A program made the translations under genes and the position numbers. A stretch of DNA of 64,000 bases from Verrucomicrobiota bacterium (lineage in GTDB: Bacteria; Verrucomicrobiota; Verrucomicrobiia; Limisphaerales; UBA9464), in assembly GCA_947471985.1 (NCBI GenBank), contig CANIZL010000004.1:1-64000 (forward strand), given 5' to 3'. The notes under the pieces were generated by a model. It made no database searches. It saw only the letters and a list, made by a program, of their open reading frames with translations, and was not told where the DNA came from. Below are positions 27,209 to 36,942 of this stretch, piece after piece. How positions within the stretch are numbered: position 1 is the stretch's first letter; each line of letters begins with the position of its first letter.

Positions 27209-29668
27209 CTACGGCGCCTCCTGCAGGAGATAGGTCATTAAATTGCGCAATTCGGGCGGTGTGAGCGCGCGGTCGAGTCCGACCGGCATCAGGGAGAGTG
27301 CCAGCGGTTCGGTCCGGACAATGCTGGTCTTCCGAATCTTCACCACGGCACCGCCCGCCTGGGCGAGGTGCAGTTCCTCCGCCGTTTCCGCCACGCGCGT
27401 GCCCGTGACATCCTCGCCCTCCGTGCGATGCACGAGGTACGCGATGGCGTCGGGATTGATCGTCGCACTGGGCTCGGCGATGTCCTTGAGCACACTCGCG
27501 TAGTCCCGGTGAATGAGATTGCCGAGATCGGGCCCGACCTTCACGCCGTCACCGCGTAATTGATGGCAGGTGGCGCAGGTGCCCTTGCCTAAAAAGAGGG
27601 CCCGCCCCGCCTGCCAGTCGCCCCCGGCCAGCTCCGGGATTGCACGTCGCTGGGTCTCCGTCGGCGCGGGCGTGGCGAAGGGGACGAGGAAGCGGCGGGT
27701 CGGCAACGCGCGCGGACGCGGATCGCGCGTGGTGAAAAAGGACACCGCCAGATCGCGCGCGGGCGTTTCAAGCTGAAGGCGGAAGGCGGGCCATTGATTC
27801 TCCTTGGGCGCCACCGCCGTGAATCGGGATTCGCGTTCGTTTACGCGTTCGACCCGAGTGCCAGAAACCTCCAACTGCAATGCGGCATCACTGCGGACGA
27901 CCACCGTGATCGTCTCCGGTTCCGGAATGTAATCCAGCACCGAACCCGGCTGGGTCGCCGGTATCAGCATCTGCCAGAGATCCAGCTGGCCCTGCAATGT
28001 CAGGGTTCCGGCCGTCGTGACGTCCTGCCACAAGGCCTCGTGCAAGGCACTGCCGCGGGTGAATTCACGGGCGGCGGTGAAATCGGGATGCGGCAACCAG
28101 CCTTCCTTGGTCGCGCCCTTCGCACCGGTCCACCGAAAGGACAAACCGGAAAGCGTATAGGCCAGATCCATTGCACTCCCACCCGCCCGATCCGAGGCGA
28201 CAGCGAGGGCGTAATTGACCGCGGACATGCGGGGTACGGTGGTCACCACGAGGCTACGACGATCCGCCGCCAGGTGCGCTTCCGTCACTGCCACCGGAAA
28301 CGGCTTCTGACTCTGCTGCAGTTCCACCACGGCGTAGCCCGGGCGCATGGTTTCCAGTCGATCCGCCGCGGCGACATTGCGACCCGCTTGCACCTTCATT
28401 CGTTCCACCGCCCGGCTCCACGCCGCTGCGTCGAGGGCCTGATCGAATGCGACCACGGTCTCGGTGGCGCTCGCCGGCCAGGTCAGCACCGGCTGCGGCA
28501 CGGCGGGGTAGTTGAAGCTGATCTTGAAAATTCGTCCTTCGCCCTGCGGTCCATTGCCCCAATCGGGTTTGCCCGTGTGGGCGCAAATCAGCAGATCCCC
28601 CCGCGGAGAGATCGCACAATCCACCAGCAGCAACGGCACGCGGGCGATCAATTCCGTGCGGGCGACGTAACCCGCGGCGGTTTTCGCGAGTTGCGTGCGC
28701 CACACCTTGCCGCGGGATTCGCCGGTGATCAGCGCATTGTCTGCCCACGATTCCGGGCCAAATCGTCCACGCCCTTTACCCGGCGTATTAAAACGGAAGC
28801 CACACGTACTCTCGTGCTGCGGGGTGTAGTCAAAAACACTCGGTTCATCGATCACGTCCGGCAGCTCCCGCGGGTGGCGCGGCGGGAAGCCGTAGTGACG
28901 GCCCGTTTGCAAGTGAAGCAGTTCATCAAAGGGATTGCCGTTGGGAACCCACGTCGCGCCCTCCTGATCCGTGCCGAAAAGATCGCCGTATTTATTGAAC
29001 TGCAGCGACATGATGTAGCGCAGTCCGGAGGCCAGCTGCTCGAAGCGTCCGTCCGGGCCAAACCGCAGGAGGCAGCCGCGACGCCGATCGGTCGCGTAGT
29101 GCGAGACGCCGGCCTTGTCCTTCCAGTAGGCGTTGTTGTACCCCGCATTCCCCATCGTCACGTAAAGCGAACCCTCGGGGCCGAAGGCGAGCGCCATGGA
29201 GCTGTCCACGCGGCGATGATTGAGATAGGACGCCGCCACCAGCGCGGGATCGTCGAAGCCCTTCACCACCGTCTCACGCTGATCGGGAATGCCATCGCCA
29301 TTCGTATCGCGCCAGCGTACGACTTCATCCGTGAGAACCGCGTAGGGCTCCCCATCCTTCACCGCCAGGCCCAAAGGATAATTGGGCCCGGCCTCGGGCG
29401 AGAAGGTGTCCACTCGATCCTCCAGACCGTCGCCATCGGTGTCGCGCAGCAGGTGGAAGCGACCGTCGTAGCCGCCCGCGAAGAGGCGCCCATCCGGGGC
29501 ATACTCGACGTTGTTGAGGCTGGTGAGTTTGACCGGCAGTTCCCGAACGGTGAAGCCGGGCACGAGCATCTGAAACAACGACGCCGATGAGGCCGGCACG
29601 GGCGCGGGCGTCAGTGGCTCGCCAGCAACGGCTGCCGTGGCGAGGAGGAGCGGGAGCAGATGTCTCAT
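27209..29668 (-). CDS. PVC-type secreted beta-propeller / c-type cytochrome fusion
   Basis: An 819-residue protein from the ATG at 29666-29668 (MRHLLPLLLATAAVAGEPLT, a signal peptide). Residues about 40-430 are a six-bladed propeller of the glucose/sorbosone dehydrogenase type with calcium-like loops (RDTDGDGLEDRVDTF and RDTNGDGIPDQRETV). A beta-rich middle region follows. Near residue 690 is a class I cytochrome c with haem motif GTCATCHQLRGDG and a C-terminal domain (GEDVTGTRVAETAEELHLAQ) found in large PVC membrane-bound dehydrogenase-like proteins. A role in periplasmic oxidation of sugars or alcohols is typical of the family, but the substrate is unknown. It is divergent from the cyclase gene at 29854 and not obviously in an operon. 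Confidence 0.88.
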   Translation of the reverse strand: MRHLLPLLLATAAVAGEPLTPAPVPASSASLFQMLVPGFTVRELPVKLTSLNNVEYAPDGRLFAGGYDGRFHLLRDTDGDGLEDRVDTFSPEAGPNYPLGLAVKDGEPYAVLTDEVVRWRDTNGDGIPDQRETVVKGFDDPALVAASYLNHRRVDSSMALAFGPEGSLYVTMGNAGYNNAYWKDKAGVSHYATDRRRGCLLRFGPDGRFEQLASGLRYIMSLQFNKYGDLFGTDQEGATWVPNGNPFDELLHLQTGRHYGFPPRHPRELPDVIDEPSVFDYTPQHESTCGFRFNTPGKGRGRFGPESWADNALITGESRGKVWRTQLAKTAAGYVARTELIARVPLLLVDCAISPRGDLLICAHTGKPDWGNGPQGEGRIFKISFNYPAVPQPVLTWPASATETVVAFDQALDAAAWSRAVERMKVQAGRNVAAADRLETMRPGYAVVELQQSQKPFPVAVTEAHLAADRRSLVVTTVPRMSAVNYALAVASDRAGGSAMDLAYTLSGLSFRWTGAKGATKEGWLPHPDFTAAREFTRGSALHEALWQDVTTAGTLTLQGQLDLWQMLIPATQPGSVLDYIPEPETITVVVRSDAALQLEVSGTRVERVNERESRFTAVAPKENQWPAFRLQLETPARDLAVSFFTTRDPRPRALPTRRFLVPFATPAPTETQRRAIPELAGGDWQAGRALFLGKGTCATCHQLRGDGVKVGPDLGNLIHRDYASVLKDIAEPSATINPDAIAYLVHRTEGEDVTGTRVAETAEELHLAQAGGAVVKIRKTSIVRTEPLALSLMPVGLDRALTPPELRNLMTYLLQEAP

Positions 29669-29853
29669 GAGTCGTTCAACGAGTGGTGGCGCCGCAAAAG
29701 TGGCGCGGCGGTCCGACGTTTCGAAGGAAATGCCCAAAAACTTTCCTCGCGCAGGAGGCGGGCGAGGCGAGGTGAAATAGTGCGACCCAACGTCACCCGA
29801 GATCGCGGATTTTTCGCTTCCCCAGCTCCCGCGGGGCGGGCCAGATTTGCTCG

Positions 29854-30684
29854 GTGAATCGCCAATTGTTTCCTGTCGCTGTTGCCGTCGCCGGAGCGAT
29901 CTTCGTCCATCTGCTGCTGACCGGCTGCGCGACCCAGCATCCCGCCGCCCGGAGTGGCGACTCCCTTTCCGAGGCGTGGCGGATCCTCTCCCAAAAGAAG
30001 TTCGTGGATCTCACCCACACCTTCAGTCCCACCACGCCCGTCTGGTCCGGTTTCGGTCCGGCAGTCTTCGCGCCGGCCGTGGATCCCACGACTGGCCAGG
30101 CCTACACGATTGAAAAGGATGGCGCTCGTGCGTTTCAATACACCCTCGTCGGCCAGTACGGCACGCACATCGATCCCCCCGCGCATTTCGATCCGCAGGG
30201 CAAGACCCTCGACGAACTGCCCGTCAAAGAGATGATCCTGCCGCTGGTGGTTTTCGATCTCACGCCCAGGATGAAGCAGGATCCCAGTCCCGCTCTGAGC
30301 GTCGCCGACATCCTCGCGTGGGAGCAGGTGAACGGTCGCGTCCCCGCGGGCGCCTTTGCGGCGCTGCGAACGGACATGCACAAGGATTGGACGACGCATC
30401 CGGAGCGCCTCCAGCGCAATCCCTTTCCGGCCTGGTCGCTGGAAGCCATTCGTTTCCTGTACGAACAACGCGGCATCGTCGCCACCGGACACGAGTCGCT
30501 CGATTCCGACACCACCCCGGACTTCCAATCCGAGTCCTGGCTCCTGCGGCATGGGCATTGGCAGATCGAGGCGATGGCCCATCTGGATCAGGTACCCGCC
30601 CACGGTGCCTTGATCGTGGTGGCCTGGCCGAAGCCCAAGGGTGGCCTCGGATTTCCCGTGCGGGCCTTCGCGATTCTGCCCTGA
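29854..30684 (+). CDS. Cyclase-family lipoprotein (kynurenine-formamidase-like)
   Basis: A 276-residue protein with a GTG start at 29854. The N-terminus is a lipoprotein signal with lipobox LLLTGCA, so the mature protein should be tethered to a membrane. The catalytic fold is that of the cyclase/KynB superfamily, metal-dependent amide or lactone hydrolases: FVDLTHTFSPTTPVWSGFG and the hallmark HxGTHxDxPxH pattern here as QYGTHIDPPAHFDPQ, with later GHESLDSD. The first histidine of the hallmark is replaced (QYGTH), which might change the metal site. The substrate is unknown. The gene is 80 bp upstream of the histidine phosphatase gene. Confidence 0.85.
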   Translation: MNRQLFPVAVAVAGAIFVHLLLTGCATQHPAARSGDSLSEAWRILSQKKFVDLTHTFSPTTPVWSGFGPAVFAPAVDPTTGQAYTIEKDGARAFQYTLVGQYGTHIDPPAHFDPQGKTLDELPVKEMILPLVVFDLTPRMKQDPSPALSVADILAWEQVNGRVPAGAFAALRTDMHKDWTTHPERLQRNPFPAWSLEAIRFLYEQRGIVATGHESLDSDTTPDFQSESWLLRHGHWQIEAMAHLDQVPAHGALIVVAWPKPKGGLGFPVRAFAILP

Positions 30685-30763
30685 GGAAGCCGGAGCCCGG
30701 CGGCCACGGCCGGCGGGTCGACGGAATACCGAACAAAATGGGCAGCGAGGGAGTCCAAGGCGC

Positions 30764-31285
30764 ATGAAGTTGCTTGCCTGGTGCCTACTTCCGCTGCTTG
30801 CGTTTCCGGCGCTCGCCGAGCCCGCGCGCATTTTTCTGATCCGCCACGCGGAGAAGCCGGAGGACCGCTCCGATCCCCACCTGACCGCCGCCGGCCGGGA
30901 GCGCGCCCACCGTTGGGTGTCCTATTTCACGAACTCGCCCACGCGCCAACCCACCATCGTGCTGGCGGCGCGGGCTACCAAAGGACATCCCAGTGTGCGT
31001 CCCGTGGAAACCCTGGAACCACTGGCGCAGGCCCTGCATTTGGAGATCCAGACACCGTTTGCCTCCAGCGATTATGAAAAGCTGGCCCATCGATTATTAA
31101 CCGCTCCGGAATTCAACGGCCGCACGGTGGCGATCTGTTGGGTGCACCAATCCATTCCGCAATTGGTCGCGTCGCTCGGGATCCGGCCGGAGCCGGGGCC
31201 GTGGAAGGACAGTGATTTCTCCGGGGTCTACCAAATCACCTTCGAAAACGGAAAGCCCCGTCTCGCGGTGACCCACACCGAGTGA
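30764..31285 (+). CDS. Secreted histidine phosphatase superfamily protein
   Basis: A 173-residue protein from the ATG at 30764 with a signal peptide (MKLLAWCLLPLLAFPALAEP). It has the branch-1 histidine phosphatase motif RIFLIRHAEKPEDRSDPHLT with catalytic RHA, followed by LTAAGRERAHRW. The second conserved histidine may be in CWVHQSIPQLV. Members dephosphorylate small molecules or proteins, and the RHAEKP variant is widespread in Bacteroidetes and Verrucomicrobia. No later acidic motif is clear. It may be transcribed together with the cyclase lipoprotein gene. Confidence 0.85.
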   Translation: MKLLAWCLLPLLAFPALAEPARIFLIRHAEKPEDRSDPHLTAAGRERAHRWVSYFTNSPTRQPTIVLAARATKGHPSVRPVETLEPLAQALHLEIQTPFASSDYEKLAHRLLTAPEFNGRTVAICWVHQSIPQLVASLGIRPEPGPWKDSDFSGVYQITFENGKPRLAVTHTE

Positions 31286-31371
31286 TTCCGCGGCGGCCCT
31301 TGGTCGGAGAAAAATCGCATTTCCGCAGTGGAAAATTTCGCCGGTTTCATCAATCCGTCATAGGGTTGGGC

Positions 31372-33840
31372 ATGTTTCTCTGGCGTGGATTTCGGGCACT
31401 CCTGGCAATGGCCGGAACGGGGGTCGTCGTTTTGGGCGCGGACCCGGAACCGACCGCGGAGGCCATCGCCCGCCTGCCGGCGGCCGTGACCCGTCCCGTG
31501 GATTTTCGGCGGGAGATTCAGCCCATCCTCGAATCCAGTTGCGTCAAATGCCACGGACGCGGGAAGGCCAACGGCGAGTGGAAGCTCGATACCCGTGAGA
31601 GTTTTCTCCAACCCGGCGAATCGGGTTCGGTGGTCGTCCCGGGCAGCAGCGCCCGCAGTCGCATCATCCATCTGGTCGCCGCCACAGATCCGGACTCCGT
31701 GATGCCGAAGAAGGGCTCCCGGCTGACCCCCGAGCAAATCAGTCTCCTGCGGGCTTGGGTGGATCAGGGCCTGCCGTGGGAACCCGGCGTGACCTTCGCG
31801 AAACCGCCGGCCAACAACCTGCAACCGCATCGCCCGACGTTGCCGGCCAATATCGCCGAGCATCCCCTCGATGGCATTCTCTCCACGTATTTCGTCGCGC
31901 AAGGACTGGCTCCGGCCGCGCGGGTGGACGACCGCCTCTTCGCCCGCCGCGTCTATCTCGACGTCATCGGACTGCTGCCCACGCCGGCGGAATTGGAAAC
32001 GTTCCTCGGGGATCGCTCGCCTGACAAACGCACCCGCCTCGTCCGGCAACTGCTCGCCGATCCCCAGCGCTACGCCCAGCATTGGTTGAGTTTCTGGAAC
32101 GATCTCCTCCGCAACGATTACAAGGGCACCGGCTACATTGATGGCGGGCGCAAGTCCATCACCACCTGGCTGTACACCGCCCTGCGGGACAATCGGCCCT
32201 ACGACCAGATGGTGCGGGAGCTGGTCAATCCGACCGAGGCCAGCGAGGGCTTTTCCAAAGGCATCGTCTGGCGCGGTACGGTCAATGCCTCGATGACCCC
32301 GCCCATGCAGGCGGCACAGAACATCGGGCAGGTGTTGATGGGCGTGAATCTCAAGTGCGCCTCGTGCCATGATTCGTTCATCGACGACTGGCAGTTGAGC
32401 GACGCCTACGGTCTGGCGGGCATCTACGCGGACAGTTCGCTGGAGATGGTCCTGTGCGACAAACCGACCGGCAAGCGCGCCCCGCTCCGATTCCTGTTCC
32501 CCGAACTCGGCGCCGTGGATGCCCAGGCACCGCGCACCAATCGACTGGAACAACTCGCCCGGATCATCACGCGCCCGGAAAACGGCCGCCTGCCCCGCAC
32601 GATCGTCAATCGCCTGTGGGCCCGGTTCCTGGGTCGCGGCCTCGTCGAACCCCTCGACGTCATGCAGAACCCGGCTTGGAATCCCGCCCTGCTGGATTGG
32701 CTCGCCGAAGATCTGGTGGAGCATCGCTGGGATCTGAAGCGGACCATGGAGATGATCCTCACGTCGTGGGCGTACCAACTGCCGTCGATCGATGTCACGG
32801 ACAAACCGGATCCGAATTTTGTCTTCCACGGCCCCGCCATTCGCCGCCTGACCGCCGAACAATTCCGTGACGCTCTGGGCTCATTGACCGGCGTATGGCA
32901 GGAGAAACCCGAGGGAGGAATCGACCGGCTGCTGCTGGAACCCGGCGATCTCAAACCGCTCCCGGTGACGCCGTTCTGGGTTTGGTCCGATGCCCACGCC
33001 GCCTCGGCCGCACCCCGCGGGACCAACTGGTTCCGGAAGGAAATCGTCCTCACCGCCCCGATGACGGAGGCCACACTTTTTGTGCACGCGGACAATTCCG
33101 CCCGGGTGTTCGTCAACGGCCAGGCAGCTCGTGGATCCGTAGCAACCGAATGGGAACAACCCAGTGTCTATGACCTGCGCGCCGCGCTCAAGACCGGCAC
33201 CAACGTGGTGGCCATCGAAGCCATTAATGGCGGCGATACCCCCAATCCAGCGGGCGTCATCGCGTATGGTCGATTGCGACCCGCCGCGGATGCGGGTGTG
33301 CGGAATTCCGACTTCGCGACGGACGCTTCCTGGCAGGTCCGCACCACTCCGACCGGCGATTGGAAAACCACCGCCGGAAGTGAGGGTTGGACGGCCGCCG
33401 TGGTGCTCGGACCCGCGGATCTCGCCCCCTGGAAACTGGGTGAGCGGCTGACGGGAACGATTGCCGGCCGGAGCATTTACGGACGCGTCCGCGCGTCGCT
33501 GACGACGGCGGATCCGCTGGCCCTGGCGCTGGGACGTCCGAACCGGGAGCAGGTCACAACGGTGCGCCCGTACACGGCGACGACCCTGCAGGCGTTGGAA
33601 CTGACCAACGGCGAAACGCTGGCCACGCTGCTACGCCGCGGCGCGGAACAATTGCTCACCACCCGCCTCGACGGACGCGCCCTCAGCGAGCGCGTCTTCC
33701 GGCAGGCGCTCAGTCGCCCCCCCACCCCGGCGGAGCTCGACCTCGCCGTGGAACTGATCGGACCGCAACCCGCCCGCGAAGGCGTGGAAGACCTGCTCTG
33801 GAGCGTGGCCATGCTGCCGGAGTTCCAACTCACCTACTGA
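31372..33840 (+). CDS. Planctomycete-type cytochrome c / DUF1549 / DUF1553 protein
   Basis: An 822-residue exported protein from the ATG at 31372 (MFLWRGFRALLAMAGTGVVV, signal peptide). The N-terminal PSCyt1-like domain has the haem motif SCVKCHG followed by DSVMPKKGSRLTPEQISLLR. DUF1549 covers about residues 165-370 (RVYLDVIGLLPTPAELETFL). Then comes ARIITRPENGRLPRTIVNRL, WARFLGRGLVEPLDVMQN and DUF1553. Between and after are beta-rich segments, one resembling a glycoside-hydrolase-associated sandwich (FRKEIVLTAPMTEATLFVHA). This family is always paired with DUF1501, as here (45-bp gap to the next gene). The pair is thought to act on sulfated or other complex polysaccharides outside the cytoplasm, but no reaction is proven. 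Confidence 0.92.
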   Translation: MFLWRGFRALLAMAGTGVVVLGADPEPTAEAIARLPAAVTRPVDFRREIQPILESSCVKCHGRGKANGEWKLDTRESFLQPGESGSVVVPGSSARSRIIHLVAATDPDSVMPKKGSRLTPEQISLLRAWVDQGLPWEPGVTFAKPPANNLQPHRPTLPANIAEHPLDGILSTYFVAQGLAPAARVDDRLFARRVYLDVIGLLPTPAELETFLGDRSPDKRTRLVRQLLADPQRYAQHWLSFWNDLLRNDYKGTGYIDGGRKSITTWLYTALRDNRPYDQMVRELVNPTEASEGFSKGIVWRGTVNASMTPPMQAAQNIGQVLMGVNLKCASCHDSFIDDWQLSDAYGLAGIYADSSLEMVLCDKPTGKRAPLRFLFPELGAVDAQAPRTNRLEQLARIITRPENGRLPRTIVNRLWARFLGRGLVEPLDVMQNPAWNPALLDWLAEDLVEHRWDLKRTMEMILTSWAYQLPSIDVTDKPDPNFVFHGPAIRRLTAEQFRDALGSLTGVWQEKPEGGIDRLLLEPGDLKPLPVTPFWVWSDAHAASAAPRGTNWFRKEIVLTAPMTEATLFVHADNSARVFVNGQAARGSVATEWEQPSVYDLRAALKTGTNVVAIEAINGGDTPNPAGVIAYGRLRPAADAGVRNSDFATDASWQVRTTPTGDWKTTAGSEGWTAAVVLGPADLAPWKLGERLTGTIAGRSIYGRVRASLTTADPLALALGRPNREQVTTVRPYTATTLQALELTNGETLATLLRRGAEQLLTTRLDGRALSERVFRQALSRPPTPAELDLAVELIGPQPAREGVEDLLWSVAMLPEFQLTY

Positions 33841-33885
33841 TTTCCCACCGATTCGCCGCCTCAATTTCCCTCCCCGTTGTCCCGT

Positions 33886-35388
33886 ATGAAGACACCCGAC
33901 TATTCCCGCCGCGATTTTGTGAAAGGCCTCAGCGCCGCAACGCTCGGCGCCCTGGCCGCCGGTTATCCCCGCCTCGCATCGGGCGCCGAAGCCTCCGCGG
34001 CGATTCCCGCCACGGCGGACACCGTGATCGTCCTCTGGATGGGCGGAGGCATGGCCGCAACGGAGACGTTCGATCCCAAGCGCTACACCGCCTTCGAGAA
34101 GGGGATGAATCCGAACTCGGTTCTCTCCACCTTTCCCTCCATTCCCACGTCCGTCGACGGCATCCGGTTCAGCGAAGGACTGGAGCGCCTCGCCCGGGTG
34201 ATGGATCGCGGCACGCTGATCCGCAGCTACACGGCGGGCGATCTCGGTTTCATCCTGCATTCCCGGCACCAATATCACTGGCACACCGGTTACGCTCCGC
34301 CGCAATCCGTCGCCTGCCCGCACATTGGCGCGATGATTTCGCGGACGCTCGGACCCAAGAACCCGGCGGTGCCCGCGTTCATCAACATCGGGCAGCGCTT
34401 CGACAACGGGGAAAGCGAAGAGCTGAAGGCCTTCAGCACCGGCGGCTTTCTCGGCAGCGAATTCGGTCCCTTCAACGTGGCGTTTCCGGATGCGGCGAAG
34501 GACGTCGTGACGCCGCCCGGCGGCATGAGTCCGGCGCGATTTGAAAACCGGGACAAATTCCTGCGCCGGCTCGCCGACGCCTCGCCCGTGGGGCAGCTCG
34601 GCAGCGGTTACCAGAAGGAGTCGTTGATCCGCTCCCTCGACAACGCGCATCGCCTGCTCGGTTCGTCGGCCGCCAAGGCGTTTGATCTGACGTTGGAAAA
34701 GCCGGAGGTCGTGGCGAAGTACGTGCCGGGCGGCTGGGATTTCAGTCGACGACTCGGCGGTGATCAGAACCGCGAAGGCAGCTACGAGAAGGCGAACGTG
34801 CAGCGCTTCGGTCTCGGCTGCCTGCTCGCCCGCCGCCTCGCCGAAGCCGGCGCGCGCTACATCGAAGTCACCACCGAATACATCCCCTTCCTGAATTGGG
34901 ACACGCACGAGCACGGCCACGAAAAGCTCGTGCACATGAAACAGGCGATCGACGGCGCGGTGTCGCAACTGGTGCTGGACCTGGAAGAACGCGGCATGCT
35001 GGACCGCACGTTGATCGTGCTCGCCAGCGAATTCAGCCGCGACATGATGCAGGAGGGCAAGCCCGACAAACCGATCACCAATCAGGTGCCGGTCCCGGAA
35101 AAGATCGAGGAGCTGACCCACTACGGCATGCACCGGCACTTCACGGACGCCGGGTGCGTGTTGATGTTCGGCGGCGGCCTCAAGCGCGGACACCTGCACG
35201 GCCTCACCGCGGACGAACGGCCCTGCAAAACCATCAAGGACCGGGTGGTGATCGAGGACCTGCACGCGAGCATTTACCAGGCGCTGGGGATTGCTCCGAA
35301 CCTCTCGTACGAGATCGAGAAGCGGCCGTTTTACGTCACCCGCGACGGCCTCGGGAAACCGATCCGCGACCTGTTCCGCGCGGGCTGA
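33886..35388 (+). CDS. DUF1501 protein (sulfatase-like fold), Tat-exported
   Basis: A 500-residue protein from the ATG at 33886 (MKTPDYSRRDFVKGLSAATL); the ORF track adds three residues from a TTG. The twin-arginine motif SRRDFVKG directs Tat export. The fold is related to alkaline phosphatase/sulfatase: VIVLWMGGGMAATETFDPK at the start, RQYHWHTGYAPPQ-like (SRHQYHWHTGYAPPQSVACP) in the middle, and LIVLASEFSRDMMQEGK toward the end, with HYGMHRHFTDAGCVLMFGG. DUF1501 genes follow DUF1549/1553 genes in PVC genomes, as here; a joint periplasmic role is likely. Reaction unknown. Confidence 0.92.
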   Translation: MKTPDYSRRDFVKGLSAATLGALAAGYPRLASGAEASAAIPATADTVIVLWMGGGMAATETFDPKRYTAFEKGMNPNSVLSTFPSIPTSVDGIRFSEGLERLARVMDRGTLIRSYTAGDLGFILHSRHQYHWHTGYAPPQSVACPHIGAMISRTLGPKNPAVPAFINIGQRFDNGESEELKAFSTGGFLGSEFGPFNVAFPDAAKDVVTPPGGMSPARFENRDKFLRRLADASPVGQLGSGYQKESLIRSLDNAHRLLGSSAAKAFDLTLEKPEVVAKYVPGGWDFSRRLGGDQNREGSYEKANVQRFGLGCLLARRLAEAGARYIEVTTEYIPFLNWDTHEHGHEKLVHMKQAIDGAVSQLVLDLEERGMLDRTLIVLASEFSRDMMQEGKPDKPITNQVPVPEKIEELTHYGMHRHFTDAGCVLMFGGGLKRGHLHGLTADERPCKTIKDRVVIEDLHASIYQALGIAPNLSYEIEKRPFYVTRDGLGKPIRDLFRAG

Positions 35389-35399
35389 GGCCGGGCGGC

Positions 35400-35435
35400 G
35401 CAAGTACCGCTGACTTTCCAGTCGGCGAGTCTTGC
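35400..35435. repeat. Structured intergenic repeat, copy 2
   Basis: The core CGCTGACTTTCCAGTCGGCG folds into an 8-bp hairpin with a TTCC loop and one G-T wobble. It is enclosed by GCAAG (35400-35404) and CTTGC (35431-35435). The core is identical to copy 3 at 63933, but the outer stem is a different sequence. It lies 12 bp after the DUF1501 stop. Confidence 0.75.
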
Positions 35436-35481
35436 CCAGGTTTCCTTACGTTCCCGCCTGACGGGTTCGTTCACAGAAAAA

Positions 35482-35516
35482 AAAGGCCGGGCATCCTCCA
35501 CGGACACCCGGCCTTT
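35482..35516 (-). terminator. Bidirectional rho-independent terminator
   Basis: AAAGGCCGGG (35482-35491) pairs with CCCGGCCTTT (35507-35516), with an additional inner TCC/GGA. On the minus strand it is followed by a run of eight T residues, which makes it a strong terminator for the minus-strand gene ending at 35545. On the plus strand TTTACTT follows, so it may also stop the DUF1501 transcript. Confidence 0.85.
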
Positions 35517-35544
35517 ACTTATTCTACCCGCATTCCGCTCCCGC

Positions 35545-36942
35545 TCAGTTGCCCGTCGGCGCCACCGTGAACGGTCCGGAGGTCGTCCGATTCAACTTGC
35601 CGTTCCGGAACTGACGTCGCACGAGGGATCCCTGCGCGCCGTTGGTGAAGGTGAGATCAAACTCGTCCCAGCGATCCGCCTTGTACTGCACCCGTAAGCT
35701 ATAGGTCAGCGCACCCGTCGCTTGATAGGTGAAGCTGAATTCGTCCGGCGCGCTGTCATCGAAGAGGATGCCGGCAGCGGTGGATTGAAACACCAACCGG
35801 GAGGGCGTTGAATCGTCGTGCAGCGTGAAGGTGAGGCCGACCGGATTGACGGGCGGGTTCGTGCTGATGACGACGGGAGGATTGGTGCCACCGGTGGTCG
35901 GCGGCGTCACCGCAGCGAAGGGGCTGAACGCACCCGTGTCGGTCGAATACAGCACGCCGAGGCGGTAAATGCGGCGGGTGAAGGTGCCGGACGGACCGTC
36001 GGTGTAGGTGAGATCATACTCGTTCTTGTCCCCGCCGAAGCCGTAGTAACCGAAGTTGACGATCAGCGACGCCGTATTGGTGCTGAGAACCTGGTGCGAG
36101 TAGGTGAAGGTGTTGCCGCCCGGGCTGACTTCCACTTCGAATTCTCCAGCACTGGAAGGGGGTGTGGGCAGCTCCAATCCCGTCGTCGCCGTCACGAAAC
36201 GCAGTTCGTCCGGCCGCGAGCCACTGAGTACGTGATAGACCAGACCGGTCAGCACGTTCGGCGGGGCGGGCGGTTGGAGGCCGGCGATCACCACGGGCGG
36301 CAGGCTTACGCCCGGCACCTGATTGGTGGTATCGGCGAGATACCGGAACACCCCCAGCACACGCCGTTCGAACACGCCCTGGCGATACTCCTCGCGCACC
36401 CACGTGCCCACGCCCGGCGCCGAATAGGAATAGGTGAGTGACTCGCGACGATCCGCGGTGAAGGTCCGATCCACTCGCGCCAGATTGTCGTCGACCCGGG
36501 TGTATTCATAAGTGAACGGATCGGGCGCTCCGGCGTAGCTGTCGCGACCCGAGTCGTCGGTCTGAAACTCCACGACGTTGTTCGACGAATGATCATCCAT
36601 CTGCAGCCGGGCACCGGCGAGCGACCACGGAGCAAAACCATTGGTCGTGGCATTGCCCACCTGGAGCCGATACGCGGCGTACGCCACGGCCGAATCGCTC
36701 TTGGCGGAGAACGTCCGCGTGACCGACCGACCGTGGCCGAACACGCGATTACCGATGGCGGTCCAGTTCGTGAGGTTCACGGCGCCCTGGAGCTGGTAGA
36801 TTTTGCCAATCTCGGTGGGGAACTCGATTTCCACCGCCGGTGAGATTTTCAACGACGACGAGGGCGATTGGGCCGCGGTGCGGAGGTTCGCCGCGGCCAT
36901 CCAGCAGGCGGCCGCGGTGAGAAGGAAGTGCAGACGTTTCAT
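35545..36942 (-). CDS. Secreted protein with three tandem beta repeats, function unknown
   Basis: A 465-residue protein with a signal peptide (MKRLHFLLTAAACWMAAANL). Residues about 30-100 form the same Verrucomicrobial beta-sandwich that closes the 21684 protein (IYQLQGAVNLTNWTAIGNRV, ending YRLQVG). The rest is three repeats of about 110 residues, each opening with a GxxLxxxD(D/G)S...LxF pattern and closing with a strand pair such as TFTRRIYRLGVLYSTDTGAF or SLVRRQFRNGKLNRTTSGPF. Pro/Thr-rich linkers (TTGGTNPPVVISTNPP) separate repeats 2 and 3. No catalytic motif is recognised. A terminator follows at 35482-35516. It is probably a surface or matrix protein. Confidence 0.75.
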   Translation of the reverse strand: MKRLHFLLTAAACWMAAANLRTAAQSPSSSLKISPAVEIEFPTEIGKIYQLQGAVNLTNWTAIGNRVFGHGRSVTRTFSAKSDSAVAYAAYRLQVGNATTNGFAPWSLAGARLQMDDHSSNNVVEFQTDDSGRDSYAGAPDPFTYEYTRVDDNLARVDRTFTADRRESLTYSYSAPGVGTWVREEYRQGVFERRVLGVFRYLADTTNQVPGVSLPPVVIAGLQPPAPPNVLTGLVYHVLSGSRPDELRFVTATTGLELPTPPSSAGEFEVEVSPGGNTFTYSHQVLSTNTASLIVNFGYYGFGGDKNEYDLTYTDGPSGTFTRRIYRLGVLYSTDTGAFSPFAAVTPPTTGGTNPPVVISTNPPVNPVGLTFTLHDDSTPSRLVFQSTAAGILFDDSAPDEFSFTYQATGALTYSLRVQYKADRWDEFDLTFTNGAQGSLVRRQFRNGKLNRTTSGPFTVAPTGN

